The translations under genes were made by a program, and so were the position numbers. This document shows positions 32,356 to 44,231 of a DNA stretch of 64,000 bases, in pieces (positions within the stretch are counted from its first letter, which is position 1; every line of letters starts with the position of its first letter). The notes under the pieces were generated by a model that was not told the DNA's origin, made no database searches, and saw nothing but the letters and a program-made list of their open reading frames with translations. This DNA comes from Gremmenia infestans (Eukaryota > Ascomycota > Leotiomycetes > Helotiales > Hamatocanthoscyphaceae): contig JAFEVB010000001.1 in assembly GCA_032629725.1 (NCBI GenBank), positions 1,364,001 to 1,428,000 of the forward strand, given 5' to 3'.

Positions 32356-32649
32356 CTATTTTCTCTTCTCTTCCTTCTTCAGCTGCTTAGAGATGCTTTT
32401 CTCAGTAGTCTCTTCTTTCTCACGCTTCTCAGCCGCCCCATTCTTTGCCTCTCCTTCCTTCTCGACGAACTCATACTCCAGTTCATCAGGTTTGGGCACA
32501 TCGGAGTTCTCGACAAAATCATAAGTAGCGCGGTCCTCTTTGGCTTGACACATCTTTTCATAAATTTTCCCCCTGGTCAACGTCAATAATCGCCTTTCTG
32601 ACGACATGTTGGATGATTTGTGGTGTAAGGTGTTCAGGTTCGAGTTCAA
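32356..32649 (-). CDS. Small charged orphan protein (97 aa)
   Basis: The frame from ATG 32649 could also start at the internal MSSERRLL. It contains TYDFVENSDVPKPDELEY, then YEFVEKEGEA, a short internal duplication, then a strongly charged Glu/Lys tail predicted helical. No signal peptide, no known domain. A second 97-codon ORF with a different duplicated motif lies 270 bases upstream. Confidence 0.4.
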   Translation of the reverse strand: MNSNLNTLHHKSSNMSSERRLLTLTRGKIYEKMCQAKEDRATYDFVENSDVPKPDELEYEFVEKEGEAKNGAAEKREKEETTEKSISKQLKKEEKRK

Positions 32650-32919
32650 AGAAGGCAGGCGGGCTTAAGAGGAGATATTGGATTGTGCGTGGGGGAATTT
32701 GACAGTTGAGAAATGCAGGGCCAGTTTCGGGTTCATTTATACATTTATTTGGATTGTTTGTTTGAATTGTTTGGATCGCTTACTCAGTCTGATTTTGGGC
32801 GAGACAAACCAACAGGATTGTCCTGGACGTTTTTAATCTTGACGCACTGCGCCAACATACTATGCCTCACTGACTGCGGACTCATCCCTAGCGTGTCCCA
32901 GGATCTGGATTCTCATCAC

Positions 32920-33213
32920 TCACTCTTCCCTGACTCTGCGTCTAGAGGGAAGAATGAAAGTTTGAAAAAGCCGTTGGAAGACATCGACCAAGCATTCTGG
33001 CATGAGCGCGTCTGCATACCAATCTACCACATTTCCCTTCTTCTCTAGATGATTGTTTAGTGCTGGCTCCAACTCGCTGGTGGTTGTTTTGGTGGGACAT
33101 GATTGCATCTTGCGAAGAGGATGCGTGTTTGACATCAGTTCGTCTTCGATATACCAATCAACTACATTCTTCTTCCTTCGAGGATCTTTTGTTTTGGGTG
33201 TATTGACAAGCAT
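32920..33213 (-). CDS. Small orphan protein (97 aa) with duplicated NVVDWY motif
   Basis: The frame opens at ATG 33213. KKNVVDWYIEDELM and KKGNVVDWYADALM lie about 45 residues apart, an internal duplication. Upstream of each is a basic stretch. No domain recognised. The frame may be an exon of a larger gene together with the downstream ORF at 32356-32649, but I found no convincing splice pair. Confidence 0.4.
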   Translation of the reverse strand: MLVNTPKTKDPRRKKNVVDWYIEDELMSNTHPLRKMQSCPTKTTTSELEPALNNHLEKKGNVVDWYADALMPECLVDVFQRLFQTFILPSRRRVREE

Positions 33214-33633
33214 TTGGCGGGCGGGTAAATGGATTACAGTATTCTGGATAAGAGGTCGGTTGGATGAGAAGTTCTTGTAGTTGGCATTTTTGGCCGTCTT
33301 GTAGGTCGAGTCTGGCGTTATTCGGGTAGACTGTTCAGGATAGAATAAGAAAGAACAATGGCATTGTTTTGTTTTGGATTGAAGTTGGAAAAACGGCAGA
33401 CAAAGGACTTTTTGTGCTCAAGGCAACAAAACTTGAAGGCGAATGGATAAGACGCTGGTTTACTTGAAATAGAAAAAGTGGAATGAGCATACTGAATAGA
33501 ACACAGAACACATTTCTGAAGATCTCGGACTTCGAATGATATTCTATGGCCACTGATTTGGGATCACGGAGTACGAGATACCAAGAGAATGGCAGGCGTC
33601 AAAGATATCTTGTTTTTTATATTAACCCTGACT
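33214..33633. other. Intergenic
   Basis: Downstream flank of UTP6 and upstream of the 97-aa ORF. I see nothing supportable. Confidence 0.4.
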
Positions 33634-34899
33634 TCAACTATCCAGTTTCCGCAGAGTGTGTTTCAGCACTGCTTGAATGCCAGGGTCCAATTCATTAACC
33701 TTGAGTATCGGCTCAATCCACGCTCTCGTCTTCTTCGCTAACTCCTTTTTGTCTTTCGTCTTCTCCGTTGACTCCTTCAGCCTATCCAGAGCAACCCCAA
33801 GAGCTCCTGGGAACTTCGGCGAATGAAGATCAAGTCCCACGAAGGGTTGCCTAACGTAGCAATTGCAAGTAAATGGATCGGCGTCGTATGCTTCTGTCAT
33901 ACTGTCCAAAACGTGTTGCAGGATTTTTGGTAAGCATCGGACCTGCGTGAACGTCGCAAACATGTCGAAAAAGTCTCCCGCAGCAGAAGCGCAGAAGAAT
34001 GGCTGTTTGCGGGCCGCATCGAAGATCGCGAGAGGTATGGCACCATTGAGGGCTGGTGTTGTCATAGGATCTTTGTTTGCTTCCGAGTCTACCTTCACGC
34101 CCTCCATCATTTTGGGACGTAAAGAATTGCCATTGAAATCGGGAATCGATATAACGTCGGCCTGAATGTCGAATGCTGGATCAGCATTCGTATCCTCCAT
34201 TTCCTCGTCCTCTTCCTCAGATTCCTCGGCGTCCAGACCCAATATTTTCCTCCGCGCGGCAATCTTTGCAAGATATATCATCTCCAGCTTGGCGTATTCG
34301 ATCCAGAGTTCCTTACTTCTAATGCAGAATCGCGTTCCTCTCTGCATGTAACTCCTCGCTCCATTCATATCTGCCTCGGACTGCAGGGTCCACCGCGCCG
34401 CATAGAGCCAAAAGTCTGGGATCGTAGGATGTAATCTGATCGCAGATGTCAAAACCGTCTTGAATTTCTGTGTCGCCTTCGCTTCCCTGGCGCATTCCAA
34501 ATATGACATCCACAATGCGACATCATACTTGTGTTTCTCTGTGCCTCGATCGAAGATCTTGTAGATTCGCGCCTGTCCAGAGAATGTCGAGCTTCCTTTA
34601 ATTCGTAACCGCTTGCATCTCTTCAGTCGCAAATGTTCCAGACTCATCTCCCACGCCGCATATCTCGCAAAGTCCACTGGTGTTGAGCCTCGCCCACATA
34701 TCTTGTGCTCGAAGTCGGATCTTTTCTTCACGAGTGTCCTGATTTCTTCCTGTGTCTACATTAGAAATGCGGTTCTCGTGGAGCTTTGGGTAGACTAAAG
34801 GGTGCCTACATCGTTGAATATTTTCTTCTCTTTAAATTCCTGCAGCTGAGGAACAGCCTGTTCCATATGGAAACGTGCTTTGTCGCTGGGGCCTGACAT
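33634..34899 (-). CDS. UTP6: U3 snoRNA-associated protein 6 (SSU processome, HAT repeats)
   Basis: Exons 34899-34810 and 34749-33634 give 401 residues, the usual size of fungal Utp6. The N-terminus (SDKARFHMEQAVPQLQEF, then KKRSDFEHKICGRG) and the half-a-TPR repeats are diagnostic: DVALWMSYLECAREAK, IPDFWLYAARW, ARSYMQRGTRFCIRSKELW followed by IEYAKLEMIYLAKIAARR. An acidic stretch (ESEEEDEEMED) follows. The protein acts in the nucleolus in 18S rRNA maturation as part of the UTP-B subcomplex. The gene is intact and shares a 348-base promoter region with Cwh43. Confidence 0.93.
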
Positions 34900-35247
34900 T
34901 GTTGCGGATGTTTCTATGTGGTTGTAGTTCCAATCTAGAAAGTCGATTTTATTTTTGATGGTATGTTTTATTTTGCTCTACAATAAATACTGCCAGCTTG
35001 ACCGCCTTGGAGGCTCCAAAATAGAGATGTACCTTAAAAGTTGCCGGAGTATGCGCCCGCCGGCTCTACCAAGCGCAGTGAAGCCGCCTAGGCCGAAAGC
35101 AGACAGCTATCGTACCTCTTAGAAATCTACCTAGATACCAACTCCACACCCAGTTTCTCTCGCGTTAATCGCTCTGCCCTTCACTTTTCTCCTCGCCGGA
35201 TGGTTCGGATGACATTCTCTTGGGTGTGAATATCCTCTCCAAATACC
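34900..35247. promoter_or_regulatory. Shared divergent promoter UTP6 / CWH43
   Basis: Only 348 bases separate the two start codons, which point away from each other, so both core promoters must lie here. The region has a GC-rich middle (GCCGGAGTATGCGCCCGCCGG near 35041) between AT-rich flanks. No individual factor site is claimed. Confidence 0.6.
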
Positions 35248-38200
35248 ATGGCACCCAAATTCAAGGACGGCGACGTTGTTCTCGCATTCTCTGGCAAATG
35301 GGTGTCCTGGGCGCATACTGCAGCTGCTTACAGTACGTGAACGCGCCATGACACTACCAATGATTTTGGCCTTGCTAATAACGAGCCCAGGTGCCTTCCT
35401 CAGTGCGCTCATTGTCGGCGTTGCGCTGCATTACCACAAAATCGTCGAAAATGAATACTATGGATATCCTGACGAGTGGTTCCCCTCGGTCTCGGCAACA
35501 ATTGGGGACCGGTACCCCGAACGCTCATCTTTTATGTTGTTTATAGCTATAACATCAGGTATGGAATCCAAAACACGCAGCAGAACTCCGCGACTGACGG
35601 GCTGCAGGTCCGCGTTTTGCTCTCGTAGGCTTGTGGTACCTCCTCACGGCTCGACCTAATTCGAATCTCCCTAAGTTCGTTGCTGGTATGGGCGTATTCA
35701 GAACTCTTACATGCGGCGGCTGGACATATGTCACTTCAACGGATGACCACGATTGGCACGACATTTTTATGATATCTTATTTGGTTGCAACACTGCCTTG
35801 GACTTTGGGGTGCCTGGCCTTGAGTCCTGATAACCCAAGGGCTATAAAATACCGCAAATATCTTGCAGGAGCTTTTTTCGGTACCCTTGTGCCTCTGATA
35901 TACTTCTTCATTCAACACAAAGTCCACAAAGTTGCCGGAGGTAAGATTCGCCTCAACTGATCCTTGAATTATAGTCTAAACTTGCAATAGCATACACAAT
36001 TTACGCGTTCTTTGAATGGGCTCTGATTTTGTTTGATGTGGCGTTTGATTCTGTCACAGCTCTCGATTTTGAGACTTTTGAGTTGGTAGTCAAGGATGTG
36101 AAAGGCTCAAGCAAGGGGTATGTTCATTGGCTTCCGAAGTAGTCCGTGTACAATTATCTATCGGAGCGAAAGTACAGTAAAAGAACACTTCTAAATATGA
36201 CCGTAGAAAAAGCAAACTGGTGGTCGAAAAAATTCTTGAAGAGTATGTGATCTTGCTAACATTCATGAAACCTTGCTAACTCTTACCTAGAAAAGATCTT
36301 CAAGTCGCCCAAGTCTTTAGTCAGACATTCTCGTTTAGCGAAGCCATCGACGCAGTGGCTGATGTATATAATGGCGTAAGCTGGGTCTCTTTTTGCCCTA
36401 ATAATTTCTAACAAATTTGCAGTTCGTGTTCTGGTCAATGTTGACCTCACTGGGTGTTCTCGTGTGGTGTAAGTGTGCTGCCTCGTTCCTATATCATCTA
36501 ATAATATCGATAGACTTCCCCTTATGGCATATGGGCATATCAGGCTACGAAGCTTTGGTCATGGTGACGGTCTCTCCATCTCTACTTGCCATTCGGTCCC
36601 TGCGGTTGCTAGTAGTAAAGAACCTTCGCATGTGTCACTTACTTTCACTCGTTGGATTGTTAGCATATCAGATTAAAGATCCGGCTACTCGACTGTTCAC
36701 TGTTGGATTCGCTGTGTGGATGTCCTGCTTGTCATGGGCTGCGACCTGGTATTCGGAAGGCTATCAGCCAAGTCGCCTGGAGCCAAAGATTTCTGCATGG
36801 ACAGTTGGTCTCATTGCATCTAGTGCTATCAAATTTGCGTGGCAGACTAGTAACCCCATCTGGCCAACATCGCACTCTGGAAACGGTGGCCACAATGGTC
36901 TTGGTTTTATTCTCGCGGTTCTAGCTGTCCTGCGATCCACACGACAGACTCCACTCACCAGCAATGACCTCGCCATCCAAGGACGGAAAGAAGGCTCATC
37001 CCTCCTTGCTGGCTTGGGTATCGGAGGTCTTTTCTTCGGTCTGCACTCGCTACTGTCAGACTCCAGTACCATGATTTTATGGAATTGGGAGGGATTCCCT
37101 GTCCGAGGACCTCTTTCAGCACCTCACGGCGCTATCACAATTGCTGCTATGGCCGGTGGCCTACTGATTGGACTGTTTAATGATACCTTGGCTCGAGGCT
37201 GGACATTATATGGTCTAGGTTGCATTGGTGCTGCAATTCTCACCACTTCTACCAACTGGACTGGCTATTATGGAGGTTTGGCTTTGGCCGCATATCTCAT
37301 GGCAGCATCGGTACCCTTAATTAGCTCTGCCGCGAGAAAAAGCCCGGCTGTTACATTTGGCTTCGGTTTCCTGGTGTACAATTTCATGGTCTTATTCCAT
37401 GTATGGGTAGTGGCCTATGCTTTCGTACCCGGCGGTCCTCTCGTCCGAGAACGCACCGACTGGGTCATGCTAGCTACCATGCTTCTCATCGGTTGTGGAG
37501 TCTTCACATCGGTCTCCTCTACTCCGGCTGCACAGCGCAAGCGCTTCAATGCGTACCTAAATTCTCGGAAACAGCGCTCCTATTACATTTACGTACTCGG
37601 TGCGATTCAGCTATTTTCTATCGCAATCGCGTACCTCAGATTCCCGACCTATGACTACGTCCCCTATCACAAGGATGACAAGATTCTCACTGCCGGAATC
37701 TGGACTATTCATTTCTCCATAGACGATGAGGGCTATTCATCAGAATATCGTATGCGAGATCTGATCAAGGAGCTTGAAATCGATGTTATTGGACTCCTAG
37801 AGTCTGATCTTCAACGTATCATCATGGGTAATCGTGATACTACGCAATTCCTCGCGGAAGACTTGGGAATGTATGTTGACTATGGACCTGGCCCTAACAA
37901 GCATACTTGGGGTGCAGCTCTCTTGTCGAAGTTTCCTATTGTCAACTCAACCCATCACCTCCTCCCTTCACCAGTAGGCGAATTGGCTCCAGCGATTGAG
38001 GCAACACTAGATGTCTATGGTGAGATGATCGACGTCTTCGTCTTCCATTCTGGGCAAGAAGAAGATCCGGAGGACAGGAGACTCCAGTCCGAATACCTAT
38101 CCAAGCTCATGGGCGCATCACCTCGCCCATCTATCCTCCTTTCTTACCTCGTTACTAGGCCATTGGAGGGCAATTATAACACGTACGTATCGGATGTAAG

Positions 38201-38495
38201 CGGCATGCATGATATTGATCCCTCAGATTGGGATAGATGGTGCGAATACATCCTCTACAAAGGCCTCAAGAGAACTGGATACGCAAGAGTCTCAAGACAC
38301 ACAATTACAGACACAGAACTTCAAGTCGGGAAGTTCCTCATTGGCGAGAAAGAACCCAAGACAGCAAAAGCCCGCAATGCGCTTATAAAGGAAGCCCAAG
38401 TCCCTGAAGGAAGGCGCTTCCCGCAACTGTTCCGCGGTGAGGGGGTTAGAGGGCATAGGTATCACGTCTTTGACGAGCCAAGATATTATGCCTAA
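35248..38495 (+). CDS. CWH43: Cwh43, GPI-anchor lipid remodelling protein
   Basis: Eight exons (35248-35332, 35391-35558, 35608-35940, 35991-36117, 36207-36242, 36291-36375, 36423-36468, 36514-38495) join in frame to 953 residues. The N-terminal third is the multi-pass Frag1/DRAM-like part ([30 protein letters not shown]). The middle is the Cwh43 membrane region ([35 protein letters not shown]). The soluble C-terminus is an exonuclease/endonuclease/phosphatase-like domain ([42 protein letters not shown] end). In yeast the protein places ceramide on GPI anchors in the ER. The 36-nt exon 5 is small but keeps frame. The gene is complete and no motif is missing. Confidence 0.93.
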
Positions 38496-39092
38496 TCCTC
38501 TATTTGAACAGTTTCCTTTGTTGGACGGTGGTAAAACGGGTATATGGGAAACGCGCTAATGTTTGCATGAATTTATTGCTAGGGAAGAGGAAGGAATGGG
38601 GCGAGGGGGCTTGTAAGATGGTCTAATGACACGGGGGTGGGAGTGTTGATTTAGCGTACCTGGCATTGGCTGGCTCAAAGTCCCGAATCATCCAAGTATT
38701 ATCCAATATTATCTTGTATATCTTCCTCGTCCATCAGGTCCTCTTATGATGATGATGGGGTTGAGGTCATGTTACCTGGTTTATTAACATCTCCACGCTT
38801 GATACTACCCCTGACTCAGAAGTTACCGCATTAGTTTTACAGCCACTCGCTACCACCCTTCATGGTTCTATTCCTGACCTAAAATATCATAATCTAAGAC
38901 GATCTACAAAAGGATACTCAGTCAGGAAATGTCTTACACCATCATGTGATCAATACCTAGGTATGCAAGGCTACGGTCTCAGCTGCTTATCGCGCGCGTT
39001 GCCTTGCCGATGACGGCACGGGGTGCTCCACTCGAGTTAAGTGCTCTTTCTCTCCTCTCCTAAGATCCAAGCAAATCAACAAATCCAGTAAA
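38496..39092. other. Intergenic
   Basis: This is the 3' flank of CWH43 and the promoter of the aminopeptidase gene. A small ATGATGATGATG run lies near 38747. No ORF of note. Confidence 0.5.
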
Positions 39093-40707
39093 ATGAAAGC
39101 ACTCTCTATTATTCCTCTTGCTACGCTCGCAACGTCTTCTGCGCTCCAGCAATATCTCCATGAGGCTTCCCTCTCTCAGGCCTCCCTCAGCTCTAGCTCG
39201 AAGCCTCTGGTAGACTCGAAAGCTCTACAAGACCACATTACTTCTGATAGCCTCTTGAAACGTGCTAACAAGCTGTTCGAAATCGCTCAACTTGGAGTTG
39301 ATGAATATAACCATCCAACGAGGGTGATAGGTAGCGACGGTATTTAGCTTCAGCGCCATCTTTCGGTGCCTTTGCTAACATCCATGTTGCACAGGCCACG
39401 TCGGAACACTCGATTACATATACTCTACACTTGCCGGGTTGGGCGATTACTATGAATTATCGAATCAAAGCTTCGAGGCCGTGGTAGGGAACATTTTCGA
39501 ATCGCGGTTGGTTTTGGGGGATGGAGAGCCAAAGTCAGCTACGCCTATGTCCCTGACTCCTCCAACAAAGAACAAGGACGCTGTATTCGGACCGTTAGTG
39601 TTGGTAGCTAACGAGGGCTGTGATGCCTCGGACTACCCATCCAATACCACTGGTTCGATCGCCCTGATTAAGAGAGGTGTTTGTGCATTTGGAGACAAAT
39701 CTGCTGCAGCTGGAAAGGCTGGTGCGATAGCTGCCGTTGTTTACAACAGCGAGAAGGGTTCGCTCTCGGGAACTTTGGGAGAACCCTCGAAATACCACGT
39801 TGCTACGTTTGGGCTTTCGAACGAAGATGCCCAAGAATTCATCAAAAAGTTGCAGGATGGGAAGCTTATTCCTTCCTCAGCTTACATCGACTCCATTGTG
39901 CACAAGGCTCCGACGACCAATATCATTGCGCAGACAAAGGGGGGAGACCAGGACAACTGCGTGATGTTAGGAGGACATAGTGACAGTGTTGCAGAAGGAC
40001 CGGGCATCAATGATGACGGTTCTGGCTCTATATCACTACTCGAAGTAGCTACTCATCTAGTCAACTACAGCGTGCAGAATTGCGTTCGATTTGCTTGGTG
40101 GGCTGGCGAAGAAGAAGGACTTCTAGGCTCCGATTATTACGTCTCTCAACTGTCTGAGAAGGAGAACTTGAAAATCCGACTCTTCATGGACTATGACATG
40201 ATGGCCTCTCCCAATTACGCTTATCAGGTCTACAATGCCACCAACGCGCTCAATCCCACTGGATCGGAAGAGCTCAGAGACTTGTATATTGACTTCTACA
40301 AGTCTCACAACCAAAATTACACTTTCATTCCTTTTGATGGACGAAGTGACTATGATGCCTTTATCAAAAACGGAATCCCTGGTGGTGGTATAGCAACGGG
40401 AGCAGAGGGTATCAAGACGAAAGACGAAGTAGAGAAGTTTGGTGGAAATGCGGGGCAATGGTATGACCCATGCTATCATCAATTATGTGATACTGTGGAT
40501 AATTGCAACCTCGACGCTTGGGAAATCAACACCAAGGTATAACCATTCTTCATCGCTTTTGCTTCTTCTGCTAATACGCAGTAGCTTATTGCCCATTCGG
40601 TTGCAACTTATGCCATATCCTTCAAGGGATTCCCCGAGCGGACTGGCGTTTCAAGTAACGCACAGGGAGAGAAGTCCCTTTATCACGGACCGAAGCTCGT
40701 GATGTGA
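39093..40707 (+). CDS. M28 aminopeptidase (aminopeptidase Y-like) with PA domain
   Basis: Exons 39093-39339, 39395-40536 and 40585-40707 give 503 residues. A signal peptide (MKALSIIPLATLATSSA) leads to a propeptide and a protease-associated domain (SIALIKRGVCAFGDKSAAAG). The metallopeptidase domain follows with zinc ligands in GGHSDSV (His about 277), GINDDGSGS (Asp about 289), AGEEEGLLGS, LFMDYDM, and CYHQLCDT. Several NxT/NxS sequons are present. The enzyme removes N-terminal residues in the vacuole or outside the cell. The last exon (LIAHSVATYAISFKGFPERT) is needed to match family length. The gene is intact. Confidence 0.9.
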
Positions 40708-41291
40708 TGAAGTTAAAACGCTTCTATATACCCTGTGTATATCACCAAGAAACACCACTGGCTCTTATTATAGACAATTAACATAATACCCTGCAAGCCT
40801 GATCATTTACCTATAATTCATTATTTCCATTGCTTATAAAAGTTTTGCATTCTTTTACCTTTTATCTTCGGCGGCAGGTGGGCAGGGGCCGCTGGATCAT
40901 TTCAGGATTTCCAGCACAGGGAAGTACTGGCGGAGAAGCGTTTGTGGCTTTAGGGCTGTCTAGGTGAGTCCTCAAGTAGTTGAAAAGAGGTTCCTCCTGA
41001 ATCCTATAAAGGTTTGGGCTCATTGATCGACACTACGCCTATTCTATTCGAAGCTTCTATTGTCCTTTTCCCCTGGGATTGCCATACCAACTCTTTACAC
41101 GATCTCTCTGGACCTCAAACCCGAACACGATTTCTGGAAGCCTTTCTCGGGGAATGACTCAATGATTAATAATCACGTGAATGAGTAATAAGTATTCATA
41201 AACACGACTTTGATTAGCAATAAACTTTCAATATCAACCTCACCCTCCTTCTTGATCCATTTCTCCCAATCTCACAATCCAATCATACAAA
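40708..41291. other. Intergenic
   Basis: This lies between two genes in the same direction. I see no gene. A CTCCAACCT-poor, AT-rich leader with CAATCTCACAATCCAATC lies just ahead of the PhzF-like start. Confidence 0.4.
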
Positions 41292-42257
41292 ATGAAACTC
41301 GACTTCACCACCCTCGACGTGTTCTCTAGCACTCGCTACGCCGGGAACCCCGTAGCGATCATCTCGGTCCCCGCATCCGCCAAAGCCAGCCTCACACAAA
41401 CGCAAAAGCAACGCATAGCCTCAGAATTTAACCTCTCGGAAATCGTCTTCCTACACCTGCCCATCTCCCCCGCTTCCCTGGAACGGCACATCGACATCTT
41501 CACTTCCCACGCCGAGGTGCCATTCGCCGGCCACCCCACTATCGGCACCTCGCACTACCTGCTGCACACCACCAAGCAGGACGTTACTTCGCTGATCACG
41601 AAAGCAGGACGGATAGAAATAGAACTCGATCCTGAGACGCGGAATGTGAAAGCGCAGATCCCGCATGATTTTCATAGACATGTCGTCACGTGGACGACCC
41701 CCCTTAACGACCTCGCGAATCCGACATGTAGTATCGTGAACGGAATGTCGTTTATTATGGTCGAGGTACGTCCCCCTCCCAAATCCCAATCCCAAGCCCA
41801 AGCCTAATTCCACCTCAATATTCTCCAACTAAATGTCAAAACAAAACCCTGACCAATATGCCCCTCTCAGCTCCCGACCCTCGCAGCCCTCGCGCTCGCA
41901 AAGAGCAATCTCGCAGGCTACACTTACGACACGACGCCCCTAGACGCGGGCTGGCAAAACGGCCTCATCGCCACCATGTACTTCGTATCGCAGGGTACTG
42001 ATGCGCTGGGCCGCCGGAAGTACCGGACGCGTATGTTTGGCACGCGAGAGGATCCCGGGACGGGCAGCGCGAGTAGTGCGTTGGGGTGTTTGTTGACGGC
42101 TATTGGGGAGAGGGAGAGGTTTGTATTTGAGCAGGGCGTGGAGATGGGGAGGAGGAATGTTATTGGGGTTGAGGTTGTGAGGGGGGAGGAGGGGGTGGAG
42201 AGGGTTGTGCTTGGTGGGGCTGCCGTGGAGGTTATGGAGGGGAAGTTGGAGGTTTGA
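41292..42257 (+). CDS. PhzF-like phenazine-biosynthesis/epimerase-type protein
   Basis: Exons 41292-41765 and 41871-42257 give 286 residues. Family signatures are the N-terminal TLDVFSSTRYAGNPVAI, the catalytic-region FNLSEIVFL with its conserved Glu, EVPFAGHPTIGT, and the C-terminal TRMFGTREDPGTGSASSALG. PhzF-like proteins are isomerases or epimerases with a diaminopimelate-epimerase fold. In fungi their substrates are mostly unknown. There is no signal peptide, so the protein is probably cytosolic. Nothing is missing in the active-site region. The second exon is unusually GAG/GGG-rich near its end. Confidence 0.88.
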
Positions 42258-42629
42258 GTTTGGAGTTGTGGAGTTGTGGAGTTGTGGGAGAAAAGAATGG
42301 GGTGGAATGGGTGGATAACTTCTGATGTTCAACTCATCGGATTCAAGGGAGTCCTTCTTTCAAAAGTCTTTAGTAATTAGAGTTTTCAAAAGTGTCTTCT
42401 TTTAACCCTTTCCCAACAAAAACACTGAGAGCAAGCGGACACTATCACCCGTTTCAAGCACTCCAAACCAAGCCTAGGGAGAGATCTCGAGAACAATACA
42501 CATCAGGATAGTACTCAAGCTTCAAGAGTTGGTCGTACGAAATATCCATGAATGTACACAGTATGCTTGCATACCTCTGAACAAGGCATATATATCGTGG
42601 CTCTAACCTTAGACAATTATGACATGCTT
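42258..42629. other. Intergenic with possible extra kinase debris
   Basis: The minus-strand frame 42454-42699 (MDFKIGTNADAVELVGRWIA) overlaps the end of the kinase pseudogene and could be more of its C-terminal debris or a chance ORF. Confidence 0.3.
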
Positions 42630-44231
42630 CAAGGGTCCTCGCGATCCATCTCCCTACTAGTTCCACAGCATCTGCATTTGTTCCGATCTTGAAGTCCATG
42701 CGGAAGAAAATTGTTAGTGAGCTTTCTATTGTCTGGATTTTTCGCGAGCATAGCTAAAGTGATCTCCACCAATTTCATTCCCGTACTACGATTCATATAC
42801 CATTTGTTCGTCTCTTCGTTGATCTTTTGACCAAGTCACCCCATTCGAACACTCGATCAAGACAGTCACGATAGGGGGGATTTTCCTGAAGGTCCTGAGA
42901 CCGGAATTCGGAAAATTCGTCCAGATCGATTCCACCCAGAACTGTCAACATTTCAACGAAGACACAGCCCAGAGAGAAAATATCAGCCGCTCGACCATGG
43001 CTTTCGCGGTTCCAGACTTCCGGGGGGGAGTATTTTTGGGGTGCGAAGGACTTCAGCATCCGTCTGGCTATGATCCAAAGTTGGAAACAATCTTGAGATC
43101 CCGAAATCTGCAATGTAAGCTCGGTATCCGTGCGGCAGATAGTCTGGGTGTTTCTTGACGAGGATATTTGCAGGTTTGATATCTAAATGTTTAGCCTCGC
43201 AGGAGTGTATGTATTCTAGGGCCGCACTAAGACAGCCGAAAAACCCCCAGAGTGCCTTGACTGGTGCCTTAGTCTAAGTAGTATCTTCTGAAGTTATCGG
43301 CAGGACTTCGTCAAAGAACGCCCCAAGGTCATAATCTGCCACTGGATAAAGTAGCACCGAAAACTTTTTGCCTTGAAGATAGCTTCCAACTAGCTGAATG
43401 ATATGCGGATGTCTTAGCTTTTGCAAGTGCTCAACTTCCGCGAAAGCACCATGTAGAGAAAGTCTCCGGCCACATATGATGGTCTTTCGAGCCAGTAGAA
43501 TCCTTCGACAGCGGACCTTATCGACAACAGCCGTGAGACTCATACCGGTGGGACCACGGGCTTGTAAAGGCACTTCTTCACCTCGCTCATACTCCACAGG
43601 TTGACCACCATCCATCTTCCCAGACCAATTGAGTTCCTCCTCTGGAGTCCTCTGGAGGCATAATTAGACCTCGTGATTCGGCTTCTTCGTGGAACGCGGA
43701 TGCTCGCTGTATTGGGGGACTCGTGGATTGTATTGTGGCCGCATTTGTCGGGAATACAACAGCTAGGGAAGTCTTGGCACTATAGTACGCAGTGGATGTT
43801 TTAACCGAACTTGGAGTGTTACTAGTCCAAGGCGAAGAATAGGCGCTGTAATATGCTGGCGATGCATATGAAACATTTGGGGAAATTTCGTTGAAGTCGG
43901 GTAGAGGCCCCCTGCGCCTTCTCAAATTATTTGAAAAGGCACTGAATCTGGACAAGAAGATGCGGAATAGTAGTCCGATGAATGATGAAGGCCCTCTTCC
44001 CGCACTGTCTGTCATGCTTTGTTCCGTATTATCCACGTCTTTGATTGGTGAACGGAAAGCAGCCTGGGCAGGAGAAGACGATAGCTCACGCAAATCCATA
44101 ATCCACTCCATAGGAACGTCTGAGTCACCACTCTTTGAATCCAGATCTGTAGCTAAAGAAGACGGCGAGCCCGGCTCCGCAGCCTCGTTCAACACGTCGT
44201 TCATCACTTCCTTCATGAGGCTGCAGATCAA
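42630..44231 (-). pseudogene. Decayed protein-kinase-like gene
   Basis: The kinase-like text is spread over several frames. The N-terminal extension ends MPPEDSRG, but a 10-base tandem duplication at 43638-43657 shifts the frame. Without it the text reads MPPEEELNWSGKMDGGQPVE. Next come KTIICGRRLS, EHLQKLRHPHIIQLVG, then a TAG at 43274-43276, then HLDIKPANILV (catalytic loop) and IADFGISR in the same frame. At the T5 run 43033-43037 the frame shifts again before YSPPEVWNRESHGRAADIFS. Another shift occurs at 42825-42828 before INEETNKWYM. Such kinases are an expanded family in filamentous ascomycetes. Four independent lesions make a functional product very unlikely. Confidence 0.75.
43638..43657. 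repeat. 10-bp tandem duplication (TCCTCTGGAG x2)
   Basis: Two perfect, adjacent copies of TCCTCTGGAG lie inside the kinase-like reading frame. Removing one copy restores a continuous frame across the junction, so this is a recognisable frame-breaking event. Confidence 0.9.
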
